DNA of 64,000 nucleotides from Pseudomonas sp. (GTDB lineage Bacteria; Pseudomonadota; Gammaproteobacteria; Pseudomonadales; Pseudomonadaceae): contig NZ_PEKX01000018.1 of assembly GCF_002796985.1 (NCBI RefSeq), positions 124,001-188,000 on the forward strand, in the 5' to 3' direction. Position numbers and translations under genes: made by a program. Each line of letters starts with the position of its first letter. Within the stretch, counting starts at the first letter, position 1. Below, piece by piece: positions 44,003 to 51,560 of this stretch. A model generated the notes under the pieces. The model saw nothing but the letters and a program-made list of their open reading frames with translations. It did no database searches and was not told the origin of the DNA.

Positions 44003-44743
44003 ATGAGCCGTTTCGCCGCCGAGTCCGCCTGCCTGCCCGCCACGCCCGATGCCTTGCGCGCCCTGATCGAACAGCGCCGCGCGGTGCGTCGTTTCCTCGA
44101 TGAACCGGTGCCGGACGCTGTGCTGCGCGACTGCCTGGAGCAGGCCGTGCTGGCACCCAATGCCTGCAACCTGCAGCCGTGGAGCTTCCAGGTGATCTGC
44201 GATGCCGAGTTGCGTCGCCGACTGGCGCCGGTGTGCCTGGGGCAGAACGCGGCGCGCACCGCGCCGGTGCTGATCGCCGTGCTGGCGCGGCCGGATACCT
44301 GGCGCGAGTCCTGCGCGGCGGTCCTCGATCAGTGGCCCGAGCCGCAAGTGCCGGAGAAGGTGCGCGACTTCTACCAGCGCACCGCCCTGCTCCAGTACAA
44401 CCAGGGGGCGTTCGGCCTGCGTGGGCTGTTCAAGCGTGCCCTCTATGCAGTTGTCGGCCGCCGTCGTGCGCTGATGCGCCAGCCCAACAGCCATGCCGAA
44501 ATGCGCCTGTGGGCGGTGAAGTCAACCGCGCTGGCGGCGCAGAACCTGATGCTCGCCCTGCAGAGCCACGGCTACGCCACTTGCCCCATGGAAGGCTTCG
44601 ACGAGGTGCGATTGCGCAGGGTGCTGCAGATCCCCCGCCGCGCGGTGCCGATCATGCTGCTGGCGGTGGGGCGGGCTGCCGACAACGGCGTCTACAACTC
44701 GCGCCTGCGTTTCCCGCTGGAGCAGCGGGTCAGCTGGCACTGA
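44003..44743 (+). CDS. Nitroreductase family protein
   Basis: A 246-residue FMN-dependent nitroreductase-fold oxidoreductase. EQRRAVRRFLDEPVPDAVL, then APNACNLQPWSFQVI and the C-terminal ALQSHGYATCPMEGFDEVRLRRVL match the family. The long middle stretch (FYQRTALLQYNQGAFGLRGLFKRALYAV) is an insertion typical of the larger subgroup. Natural substrates are unknown; many members reduce quinones, flavins or nitro groups. The ATG at 44003 has GGAG 6 bases upstream. The next gene (tautomerase) converges and starts 13 bases before its end. Confidence 0.85.
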   Translation: MSRFAAESACLPATPDALRALIEQRRAVRRFLDEPVPDAVLRDCLEQAVLAPNACNLQPWSFQVICDAELRRRLAPVCLGQNAARTAPVLIAVLARPDTWRESCAAVLDQWPEPQVPEKVRDFYQRTALLQYNQGAFGLRGLFKRALYAVVGRRRALMRQPNSHAEMRLWAVKSTALAAQNLMLALQSHGYATCPMEGFDEVRLRRVLQIPRRAVPIMLLAVGRAADNGVYNSRLRFPLEQRVSWH

Positions 44744-45137
44744 GCGCATCGGGCCGCGTCAGCACGCCCATGCGCCCGCCGCCGAAGGACCAGTCGTCCG
44801 CCTCGCTGGTGGTGATCTGCACCATCACATCCTCACTGGCTAGTCCCAGGCGCTCGCCCAGCAGAGCGTTCAGCCGGCGGTAGAACGCCTGCCTGGTCTG
44901 CGAGTCCCGCGGGCGGCCGATGGTGATGGCGATCAGCACGAAGTCGTCGCTGCGCGGGCCGCCCAGGTAGTGGCGGTTGAAGACGAATTCTTCCGCCTCA
45001 TGCTGATGGATCATCACGAACTGATCGCCCTCCGGCACGTTGAAGGCCTCGTGCATGGCGTCGTACACGGTGTCGGCGAGTTCGCGCAGATACTCGGGTT
45101 GCTTGCCCTTGCGCAGGGAGATGCGGACGGTAGGCAT
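44730..45137 (-). CDS. Tautomerase family protein (tautomerase_2)
   Basis: A 135-residue small protein beginning MPTVRISLRKGKQPEYLREL. The second half (RPRDSQTRQAFYRRLNALL and GLASEDVMVQITTSEADDWSFGGG) matches tautomerase_2. The catalytic residue of the superfamily is Pro2 right after the initiator Met, present here (MP), so activity is plausible. It overlaps the nitroreductase gene end by 14 bases on the opposite strand. It follows the CMD-family gene (CGAAGAGGA as ribosome site), so both form a minus-strand operon, likely controlled by the divergent LysR gene. Confidence 0.8.
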   Translation of the reverse strand: MPTVRISLRKGKQPEYLRELADTVYDAMHEAFNVPEGDQFVMIHQHEAEEFVFNRHYLGGPRSDDFVLIAITIGRPRDSQTRQAFYRRLNALLGERLGLASEDVMVQITTSEADDWSFGGGRMGVLTRPDALSAS

Positions 45138-45141
45138 GGCG

Positions 45142-45447
45142 TCATTCCTCTTCGAGACAGTGGAGAGCGGAGGCGGCCGTCGGCCAGCCGCCATAGAAAG
45201 CCAGATGGGTGATCAGTTCGACCAGCTCCTCGCGGGTCAGGCCGTTGTCGCGGGCCAACTGAAGATGAAACGGCAGCTGCTCCAGGCGCCCGAGCACCAC
45301 CAGTGATGCGACCGTCGCCAGGCTACGCTCGCGCGGACTCAGTTGCGGGCGCTGCCAGATATCGCCGAACAGAACCTGCTCGGTGATCTGTGCCAACTTT
45401 GGCGCCTGGCTTCGCAAGGTTGGGGTGACTTGCGGTGGAGTGGGCAT
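45142..45447 (-). CDS. Carboxymuconolactone decarboxylase (CMD/AhpD) family protein
   Basis: A 101-residue CMD-fold protein: LFGDIWQRPQLSPRERSLATVASLVVLGRLEQLPFHLQLARDNGLT. The RERSLAT segment and the H in PFHLQLA match the family, which includes gamma-carboxymuconolactone decarboxylase and AhpD-like proteins. The CxxC of AhpD peroxidases is absent, so it is not a disulfide reductase. It is first in an operon with the tautomerase and faces a LysR gene, suggesting a small catabolic or aromatic-acid module. Substrate unknown. Confidence 0.82.
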   Translation of the reverse strand: MPTPPQVTPTLRSQAPKLAQITEQVLFGDIWQRPQLSPRERSLATVASLVVLGRLEQLPFHLQLARDNGLTREELVELITHLAFYGGWPTAASALHCLEEE

Positions 45448-45554
45448 GCTGCCGGTCCTCTTCTGTGGCTTGACGAGCTCAGGCTAGCCCGGCAAGTTAA
45501 TTCGGAAAATCGGGAAATATTTGACCGATAGTTCGATTAATCAGGATTGTCGCC
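45448..45554. promoter_or_regulatory. Divergent promoter region of the CMD operon and LysR gene
   Basis: This AT-rich 107-base gap holds GATTAATC (45535-45542), a perfect palindrome just upstream of the LysR ATG, and other A/T tracts (TTAATTCGGAAAATCGGG). LysR proteins commonly bind such gaps. No precise site can be asserted. Confidence 0.5.
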
Positions 45555-46445
45555 ATGGCTCGTATCAACTTCGACCTGGACGTGCTGCGCACCTTCGTCA
45601 CCGGCATCGAACTGGGCAGCTTCGCCCGCGCGGCGGATCGCCTGGGTCGCTCCACCTCCGCCGTCAGTGCGCAGTTGAAGAAGCTGGAGGAGCAGGCCGG
45701 CACGCCGGTATTGCGCCGCGAAGGGCGCGGCATGGCGCTGACCGAGGCGGGCGAGACGCTGCTGGCTTACGCGCGCCGGCTGTTGGAATTGAATGACGAA
45801 GCGGCGGGCGCCTTGCGCGGCGGCTCGCTGGAAGGCCGGGTGCGCCTCGGCCTGCAGGAAGACTTCGGCGAAACCCTGCTGCCTGCTGTGCTGGCGCGCT
45901 TTGCCCGCGCGCACCCCAAGGTGCGCATCGAAGTTCGCACGGCGCGCAATCAGCCGCTCATCGAAGGGGTGCGCAATGGCGAGCTGGACCTGGCGCTGGC
46001 CTGGGAAACCGGTGAGCGCACGCCGCACATGGAGCGCATCGGCGCGGTGGCGCAATGCTGGATCGGCGCGCCGGACGCACGCCCGTTTCCTGGCGCGGAG
46101 CCATTGCCGCTGGTGATGCTGGAGGCGCCGTGCCTGCTACGCAGCGCGGCGACCGAGGCGCTGGATCGGGCCGGTATCGCCTGGCGCGTGGCGTTCACCA
46201 GCGCCGGGTTGTCCGGCATCTGGGCGGCGGTCGGCGCGGGGCTGGGCGTCGGCCTGCGCACGCCGATCGGCCTGCCGGCCAGCGTCGAACGGCTGGACGC
46301 CGAGCGCGCCGGGCTGCCAGCGATGGCGCCGCTGGGCCTGTGCCTGCACCGCAGCGAGGCCGAGCCGGAAGCGCTGGTGGAACGCCTGCGCGAACTGCTG
46401 CAGGAAGGCGTGGCGGAGCTGCTGGAGAACCCGGCGATTCGCTGA
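45555..46445 (+). CDS. LysR-family transcriptional regulator
   Basis: A 296-residue LysR regulator. The N-terminal wHTH is FVTGIELGSFARAADRLGRSTSAVSAQLKKLEEQAG, followed by LLRREGRGMALTEAGETLL. The C-terminal domain has the usual effector-binding layout. The start MARINFDLDVLRTFV is at 45555. It is divergent from the CMD/tautomerase operon and is most simply its regulator; the effector is unknown. AGGA lies 9 bases before the ATG. Confidence 0.88.
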   Translation: MARINFDLDVLRTFVTGIELGSFARAADRLGRSTSAVSAQLKKLEEQAGTPVLRREGRGMALTEAGETLLAYARRLLELNDEAAGALRGGSLEGRVRLGLQEDFGETLLPAVLARFARAHPKVRIEVRTARNQPLIEGVRNGELDLALAWETGERTPHMERIGAVAQCWIGAPDARPFPGAEPLPLVMLEAPCLLRSAATEALDRAGIAWRVAFTSAGLSGIWAAVGAGLGVGLRTPIGLPASVERLDAERAGLPAMAPLGLCLHRSEAEPEALVERLRELLQEGVAELLENPAIR

Positions 46446-46490
46446 GCCACTTCTGAGGGAAAATCACTGCGATCAATGGTGCTGGCAAGA

Positions 46491-46505
46491 GCGAGACGAC
46501 CGGTC
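46491..46505. promoter_or_regulatory. Putative TetR operator, copy 1 (before the TetR gene)
   Basis: GCGAGACGACCGGTC is present in identical form at 47144-47158 before the old yellow enzyme gene. It contains the palindrome GACCGGTC. It ends 14 bases before the TetR ATG. Confidence 0.65.
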
Positions 46506-46519
46506 ATATTCTTGCGCCC

Positions 46520-47110
46520 ATGAACAGCATTCGACTCGACAAACGCGACCTGATCCTCGCCAAGGGCTCCCTGGCGATGACCCGCAGCGGCTACCACGGC
46601 ACCGGCGTGCAGGACATCGTCCAGGCCGCCGGCATCCCCAAGGGCTCCTTCTATCACTACTTCGAGAGCAAGGAAGACTTCGCCCTGCAGGCGCTGGAGC
46701 ACCTCTATGCCCCGCGCCTGGCCCGTTACGCCGAGGCGCTGGGCAACCCGGCGCTGGGCCCGCGTGCGCGCATCCTCACCTACTACCGCGAACTGCTGGC
46801 GCACTTTGCCCGCCAGGAGAAGCTCGAATACCACTGCTTCATCGGCAGCCTGAGCTTCGAGATGGCCGAGCTGTCGCCGCCTATCGCCGAGCGGGTGGAC
46901 GGCATCCTCCAGCAGTCCATCGACACCCTGCGCGACTGCCTGGCCGATGCCCAGCGTGTCGGTGAGTTGCCGGCGGCGGAGAATGTCGAATCCCTCGCCG
47001 AGTTCATCGGCAACGCCTGGCAGGGCGTGCTGGCGCGGATGAAAGTCAGCGCCTCGCTCAAGCCCGTGGAACGCTTTATCGAACGCCTGGAGCACCTGCT
47101 TCAGGCCTGA
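46520..47110 (+). CDS. TetR/AcrR-family transcriptional repressor
   Basis: A 196-residue TetR regulator. The DNA-binding part is DLILAKGSLAMTRSGYHGTGVQDIVQAAGIPKGSFYHYFESKEDFA, with a helical ligand-binding domain after it. No ribosome binding site precedes the ATG at 46520. A -10-like CATATT lies at 46505-46510, so a leaderless message is possible. An operator-like element before its own start and before the downstream ene-reductase (71-base gap, same strand) indicates autoregulation and repression of that gene, as in the NemR/NemA pair of E. coli. The inducer is unknown, probably an electrophile. Confidence 0.9.
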   Translation: MNSIRLDKRDLILAKGSLAMTRSGYHGTGVQDIVQAAGIPKGSFYHYFESKEDFALQALEHLYAPRLARYAEALGNPALGPRARILTYYRELLAHFARQEKLEYHCFIGSLSFEMAELSPPIAERVDGILQQSIDTLRDCLADAQRVGELPAAENVESLAEFIGNAWQGVLARMKVSASLKPVERFIERLEHLLQA

Positions 47111-47143
47111 TCTGCCTGAGTCATCCCCAACCTTCATAGAAAA

Positions 47144-47169
47144 GCGAGACGACCGGTCGCCTGGTCGTC
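47144..47169. promoter_or_regulatory. Putative TetR operator, copy 2 (before the ene-reductase gene)
   Basis: The same 15 bases as copy 1 (47144-47158) are followed by a wider inverted repeat, GACGACC (47148-47154) with GGTCGTC (47163-47169). It sits between the TetR stop and the ene-reductase ATG at 47182. Confidence 0.65.
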
Positions 47170-47181
47170 CTGGAGACTTCA

Positions 47182-48294
47182 ATGACCGCATCCGTAGACA
47201 CCCTGTTCTCGCCCTTCCGCCTGGGCGGCCTGGAACTGCCCACGCGCATCGTGATGGCGCCGATGACCCGCAACTTCACGCCGGGCGGCGTGCCCCACGC
47301 CCAGGTGGTCGAGTACTACCGTCGCCGCGCTGCTGCCGGCGTCGGCCTGATCGTCACCGAAGGCACCACGGTCAACCACAAGGCCGCCAACGGCTACCCG
47401 AACGTACCGCGCTTCTACGGTGAAGACGCCCTGGCGGGCTGGAAGCAGGTTGTCGACGCCGTGCACGCCGAAGGCGGCAAGATCGTCCCGCAGCTGTGGC
47501 ACGTCGGCGCCGTGCGCCGCCTGGGCACCGAGCCGGACGCCAGCGTTCCGGGCTATGGCCCCAGCGGCAAGGAAAAGGACGGCACCGTGCTGGTCCATGA
47601 GATGACCAGGGAAGACATCCAGGAAGTCATCGCCGCCTTCGCCCAGGCCGCCGTCGACGCCAAGTCCATCGGCATGGACGGCGTGGAAATCCACGGTGCC
47701 CACGGCTACCTGATCGACCAGTTCTTCTGGGACGGCAGCAACAAGCGTACCGACGAATACGGCGGCAGCCTGGCCAACCGTTCGCGCTTCGCCATCGAGC
47801 TGATCCAGGCCGTGCGTGCGGCCGTGGGCCCCGACTACCCGATCATCTTCCGCTTCTCCCAGTGGAAGCAGCAGGACTACAGCGCCCGCCTGGTGCAGAC
47901 CCCTGAAGAACTGGAAGCCTTCCTCAAGCCGCTGTCGGATGCCGGTGTGGATATCTTCCACTGCTCGACCCGCCGCTTCTGGATTGCGGAATTCGAGGGC
48001 TCCGACCTCAACCTGGCAGGCTGGACCCGCCAGCTCACCGGCAAGCCGACCATCACCGTCGGTAACGTCGGCCTGGATGGCAGCGAGTTCCTGGCCTTCT
48101 TCGGCAACACCGAGGAAGTCGCCCAACCGTCGGGCATCGACGGGCTGCTGGAGCGCCTGAACAAGGAAGAGTTCGACCTGGTGGCCGTCGGCCGCGCCCT
48201 GCTGGTCGACCCGGACTGGGCGCTGAAAGTGCGTGACGGTCGCCTGGCCGACATCAAACCGTTCAGCCGGGATGCGCTGATGTCGCTGGCCTGA
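47182..48294 (+). CDS. Old yellow enzyme family alkene reductase (NemA-like)
   Basis: A 370-residue FMN/NADPH ene-reductase. MTASVDTLFSPFRLGGLELPTRIVMAPMTRNFTPGG is the OYE start. The substrate-binding DGVEIHGAHGYLIDQFFWD contains the His-x-x-His pair, NKRTDEYGGSLANRSRF follows, and VGRALLVDPDW closes the barrel. It reduces activated C=C bonds and probably detoxifies unsaturated aldehydes, quinones or nitro compounds. GGAG is 7 bases upstream of the ATG. The shared operator with the TetR gene suggests induction by its own substrates. A terminator follows at 48312. Confidence 0.9.
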   Translation: MTASVDTLFSPFRLGGLELPTRIVMAPMTRNFTPGGVPHAQVVEYYRRRAAAGVGLIVTEGTTVNHKAANGYPNVPRFYGEDALAGWKQVVDAVHAEGGKIVPQLWHVGAVRRLGTEPDASVPGYGPSGKEKDGTVLVHEMTREDIQEVIAAFAQAAVDAKSIGMDGVEIHGAHGYLIDQFFWDGSNKRTDEYGGSLANRSRFAIELIQAVRAAVGPDYPIIFRFSQWKQQDYSARLVQTPEELEAFLKPLSDAGVDIFHCSTRRFWIAEFEGSDLNLAGWTRQLTGKPTITVGNVGLDGSEFLAFFGNTEEVAQPSGIDGLLERLNKEEFDLVAVGRALLVDPDWALKVRDGRLADIKPFSRDALMSLA

Positions 48295-48311
48295 TTCGCC
48301 AGCGGATGTGA

Positions 48312-48347
48312 AAAGCCCCTGGCGCCATCGGTGCCAGGGGCTTTTTT
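48312..48347 (+). terminator. Rho-independent terminator after the ene-reductase gene
   Basis: AAAGCCCCTGGC pairs with GCCAGGGGCTTT around a 9-base loop, followed by T bases. Confidence 0.88.
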
Positions 48348-48354
48348 GCTCTTC

Positions 48355-48425
48355 GTAGGAGCGAGCTTGCTCGCGAACCCGCACAGCTCTGCGCGGCCCC
48401 TGTTCGCGAGCAAGCTCGCTCCTAC
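48355..48425. repeat. REP inverted pair
   Basis: GTAGGAGCGAGCTTGCTCGC and its inverse, directly after the terminator. Confidence 0.93.
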
Positions 48426-48574
48426 AGGTCAACGCCTGCGCGGGGCCAGCTCTTGTATGGCGTTAGGGTAGGAACCTGTCGGGGGTGGAGGGACAAGCTT
48501 CGCTTCTGCCCGTCAGACCGTAGGAGACTTCCCCCACCCACGCGCTATCCGCCCGCACCGGGCTGATCACTTGG

Positions 48575-48650
48575 GTAGGGCGCATAACGCGCCAGCGTTA
48601 TCCGCCATTCCCCTACCGGCGGATAACCTGTTCCAGGTTATGCGCCCTAC
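48575..48650. repeat. GTAGGGCGCATAAC-type inverted repeat
   Basis: GTAGGGCGCATAACGCGCCA with an inverse arm ending TTATGCGCCCTAC and an inner GCGTTATCCGCC / GGCGGATAAC. Related elements lie at 56932-56968 and 60648-60723. Confidence 0.85.
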
Positions 48651-48688
48651 GTTTTCCCACAGGTGAGTCCGACGCCCGCCGGCTCTTT

Positions 48689-48755
48689 GTAGGAGCGAGC
48701 TTGCTCACGAACCGGCCCCGCTGCGGACGATGCTCGCGAGCAAGCTCGCTCCTGC
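48689..48755. repeat. REP inverted pair, one diverged arm
   Basis: GTAGGAGCGAGCTTGCTCAC with a near-inverse arm GCGAGCAAGCTCGCTCCTGC. The 642-base gap between the ene-reductase and DegV genes is largely made of this and the two preceding repeats; I see no gene in it. Confidence 0.85.
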
Positions 48756-48936
48756 AAATGGCGTTCCGTTTATGGCGGAGTATTGATCACCTGAATGGTC
48801 TGAAAGCACCGTCCTAGGCGTTTACAAATCTTTTCCGAGACCCACCTTTCCGTATGCTGACTTCCCAGTCCGAAACGGGCAAAGTATGAACGCGTTCACA
48901 CAACAATAGGCCGGGATACGGCCGTAGGAGTAAGAC

Positions 48937-49896
48937 ATGCGGATCGGCTTGGTGGTCGATGCAACCTGTGACCTTCCCCCGGAATTCCTTGCTGCCAACA
49001 ACATTCGCGTGCTGCCCATCGGTATCCGCGTGGGCGAGCGCCGCATCGTCGATGATCGCAATCCCGACACTACCCTCAAGTTCTATTCCCAGGACCTGCC
49101 CAAGGTCGGCCCCGAGGACGGCAGCGAACCGCTGACGCCGGCGCAGACCCATGACTGGTTCCTGGAGCAGTTGGTCACCGATTTCGACTATGTGATCTGC
49201 CTGACCGTGACCAGCCAGCGCAGCCCGATCTTCGAGCATGCCACCCAGGCTTCCTTCAGCCTGTTGCAGAGCTACAAGGAGCGCCGCACCGCCGCCGGCA
49301 TCGCCGGGCCGTTCGCGCTGCGGGTGATCGATAGCCAGACGGTATTCGCCGGCCTCGCCGTGCTGGCCGCCGAAGGCGTGCGTTTGCTCGCGGAAGACCA
49401 GCATCCCAACGCCGTGCGTACCCGCCTGGAGCAGCTCAGCCAGCAGATGAACACCTTCCTGGTCGCCAGCGACCTGGGGCACATCCGCCGCCGAGGCTTC
49501 CAGAAGGGCGACCGCAGCAGCATCGGCGACCGCCTGCGCGGTGCTTTCCTCGGCCTGGGCTCGATGCTCGACATGAAGCCGGTGCTGAGCCTGGTGCAAG
49601 GCGAGGACAAGCCGGTTTCGGTGTCGCCGAACTACGAGAAATCCGCCGAACGCTTGCTCAACTTCGCCCGTGCGCGGGTCGAGTCGGGCGAGTTGCTGGC
49701 GCCACAGATGTGCCTGAGTTATGCCGGCGATCCTTCCGCCCTGCGTGACCTGCCCGGTTTTGCCGCCCTGGAAGCGGCCTGCCAGGCCAAGGGTGTGGCG
49801 GTGCACCTGGCGATGCTCAGCCCCACTGGCGGTATCAACCTCGGGGCGGGCGCCATGAGCCTGTCCTTTGCGGCCGAGCCCAAGCCCTTCGCCTGA
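48937..49896 (+). CDS. DegV family fatty-acid-binding protein
   Basis: A 319-residue DegV protein, binding a fatty acyl chain between two alpha/beta domains. The N-terminus MRIGLVVDATCDLPPEFL has the TxDLP-like motif, and VICLTVTSQRSPIFEHATQ follows the family's second landmark. In Gram-positive bacteria the homologous FakB delivers exogenous fatty acids to the kinase FakA; no FakA is encoded in this window. AGGAG precedes the ATG at 48937. It is convergent with the glycosyltransferase gene across 3 bases, with no terminator between them. Confidence 0.88.
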   Translation: MRIGLVVDATCDLPPEFLAANNIRVLPIGIRVGERRIVDDRNPDTTLKFYSQDLPKVGPEDGSEPLTPAQTHDWFLEQLVTDFDYVICLTVTSQRSPIFEHATQASFSLLQSYKERRTAAGIAGPFALRVIDSQTVFAGLAVLAAEGVRLLAEDQHPNAVRTRLEQLSQQMNTFLVASDLGHIRRRGFQKGDRSSIGDRLRGAFLGLGSMLDMKPVLSLVQGEDKPVSVSPNYEKSAERLLNFARARVESGELLAPQMCLSYAGDPSALRDLPGFAALEAACQAKGVAVHLAMLSPTGGINLGAGAMSLSFAAEPKPFA

Positions 49897-49899
49897 CTG

Positions 49900-51096
49900 C
49901 TACTTGTGTACTTCAGGCTGGCCGAGGTCGCCGGGGTTCTTCCCCGGCAGGGCCGCGCGGCAGGCTTCCTGCAGGTAGCCTTCGAAGCGCTCGACCACCG
50001 TGTCCCACGCCTGATGGATGGCGTGGTGGCGTGCGTTGAGGCGCACCCGGCGCAACCGCTCCGGGTCGCCCAGCAACCAGCTCGCCGCTTCGAAGAAGCT
50101 CTGCTCTTCGCCCGGCACGCCGAGCACGCCGTTGTGTCCGTGGCGAATGTGCTGGCCAGCCGCTGCCTGGTCGAAAGCCACCACCGCCAGCCCTGAGGCC
50201 AGCGCTTCCAGCACCACGTTGCCGAAGGTTTCCGACAGGCTGGGGAACAGGAACAGGTCGCCGCTGGCGTAATGCCGGGCCAGTTCCTCGCCGCGCTGCA
50301 GGCCGCAGAACTGCGCTTCGGGCAGCTCCTTCTGCAGACGCGCGCGCTGCGGGCCATCACCGACTATCACCAGGCGCAACTTGAGCTGTGGGTGCGCCGC
50401 GCACAGCGCACGGAAGCTGCTGCCCAGCAGCGACAGGTTCTTCTCCGCCGCCAGTCGACCGACGTGCAGCACCGCGATGTCCCGCTGGCCCAGGCCCCAT
50501 TCGCGGCGCAACGCTTCGTCGCGTCGGGCCGGGTTGAACAACTGGCTGTCGACGCCGCGCGAGAGCTGCGCCAGGCGCTCGAAGCCGCGCCGTTGCAGCT
50601 CCACCGACTGGCTGGCGCTGGGCACCAGGGTCTGCTGGGTGCGGTTGTGGAACCAGCGCAGGTACAGCGTCACCAGGCGCATCAGCGGGCCGAAGCCGTA
50701 GTGCGCGCTGTACTGCTGGAAGTTGGTGTGGAAGCCGCTGATCACCGGAATCCGCAGCCGCCGGGCAGCGCGCAGGGCGGCGAGGCCGAGCGGGCCTTCG
50801 GTGGCGATGTAGAGCACGTCGGGGCGGGCGCGTTTCCAGTGGCGCAGCAGCTTGTGCAGGCACGACTGGCCCCATTGCAGGCCGGGGTAGCCCGGTAGTG
50901 GCCAACCGCGGGTCAGTACCAGCGCACTGTCACTGTGGCTGCCTTCGTCACCCTGCTGGCGCGGCCGCACCACCTGGATCTGGTGCCCCAGACGCAACAG
51001 CCCCGCGGACAGACGGCCCAGGGTATTGGCAACGCCGTTGATTTCCGGCGGAAAGGTTTCGCTGATCAGCGCGATGCGCAGGGGAGTCGAGGTCAT
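49900..51096 (-). CDS. Glycosyltransferase family 4 (Agt2-like glycolipid synthase)
   Basis: A 398-residue GT4 transferase. RIALISETFPPEINGVANTLGRLSAGLLRLGHQIQVVRPRQ is the acceptor-side N-terminal fold, VLHVGRLAAEKNLSLL begins the donor domain, and FLFPSLSETFGNVVLEALASGLAVVAF is the nucleotide-sugar-binding block with the conserved Glu. I recall the P. aeruginosa protein at this position (PA0842, Agt2) as acting in phosphate-stress glycolipid synthesis; that link is from memory. A three-unit Pho-box-like array precedes the gene (51130-51158), consistent with PhoB control. Confidence 0.8.
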   Translation of the reverse strand: MTSTPLRIALISETFPPEINGVANTLGRLSAGLLRLGHQIQVVRPRQQGDEGSHSDSALVLTRGWPLPGYPGLQWGQSCLHKLLRHWKRARPDVLYIATEGPLGLAALRAARRLRIPVISGFHTNFQQYSAHYGFGPLMRLVTLYLRWFHNRTQQTLVPSASQSVELQRRGFERLAQLSRGVDSQLFNPARRDEALRREWGLGQRDIAVLHVGRLAAEKNLSLLGSSFRALCAAHPQLKLRLVIVGDGPQRARLQKELPEAQFCGLQRGEELARHYASGDLFLFPSLSETFGNVVLEALASGLAVVAFDQAAAGQHIRHGHNGVLGVPGEEQSFFEAASWLLGDPERLRRVRLNARHHAIHQAWDTVVERFEGYLQEACRAALPGKNPGDLGQPEVHK

Positions 51097-51129
51097 GCTC
51101 GCAGTGTCGCGGCGCGCGGTGGCGCGCCG

Positions 51130-51158
51130 ATGACAGTGCGATGATCGATAGGTGACAG
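51130..51158 (-). promoter_or_regulatory. Three-unit Pho-box-like array before the glycosyltransferase
   Basis: On the minus strand CTGTCAC, four bases, CGATCAT, four bases, CTGTCAT. Outer units match the PhoB 7-mer CTGTCAT at 6/7 and 7/7; the middle at 5/7. The 11-base period is exactly that of Pho boxes. The array ends 33 bases before the glycosyltransferase ATG. Confidence 0.6.
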
Positions 51159-51162
51159 CGGC

Positions 51163-51462
51163 TCAGTCGCAGCCGAAGGAGGGGAACTTGCCCTGGTCGC
51201 GTATACGCTGGTTGATGCGCCAGCAGTTGTCGCGCTCCCGGCGCTCGTCGGAGTCGAGCAGGGGGTTGCCACTGTCGAGCTTTCGCTCGTTCTGCGGGCG
51301 CATCAGCGCACTGTCCGGAGTGATGCGGAAGGCCGGCTCGCTCGGTAGTTCCTTTGGCGCAGCCGGCTGCGGCGGTACGGTGCTGCGGAAACGGCCGTCG
51401 TAGTCGTCCGCCAGGACGGTACTGAGCGGAAGGGCGAGCAGAAGCGGCAGGAGTGAGCGCAT
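51163..51462 (-). CDS. Small exported protein, unknown function (99 aa)
   Basis: A 99-residue protein with a signal peptide, MRSLLPLLLALPLSTVLADD, and a polar mature part: GRFRSTVPPQPAAPKELPSEP, then ERRERDNCWRINQRIRDQGKFPSFGCD. The two cysteines (CW... and GC at the end) could form a disulfide. The ATG at 51462 is used because the signal peptide starts there; a longer frame to 51537 would bury it. It lies directly upstream of the Pho-box-like array and glycosyltransferase gene. I do not recognise a family. Confidence 0.65.
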   Translation of the reverse strand: MRSLLPLLLALPLSTVLADDYDGRFRSTVPPQPAAPKELPSEPAFRITPDSALMRPQNERKLDSGNPLLDSDERRERDNCWRINQRIRDQGKFPSFGCD

Positions 51463-51560
51463 GGGAGTCACCGCGTCAGGGGAAAACACCATTGGAGGTT
51501 TTTCCCCGACAGCGGTCAGCACTCTCCGATCAAACAAGAAGTTTCGTACGGCGCAGGTAA

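Noticed and set aside
48937..49896. DegV protein as part of a FakA/FakB fatty acid kinase system
   Set aside because: No FakA-type kinase gene is near, so only DegV family membership is claimed.
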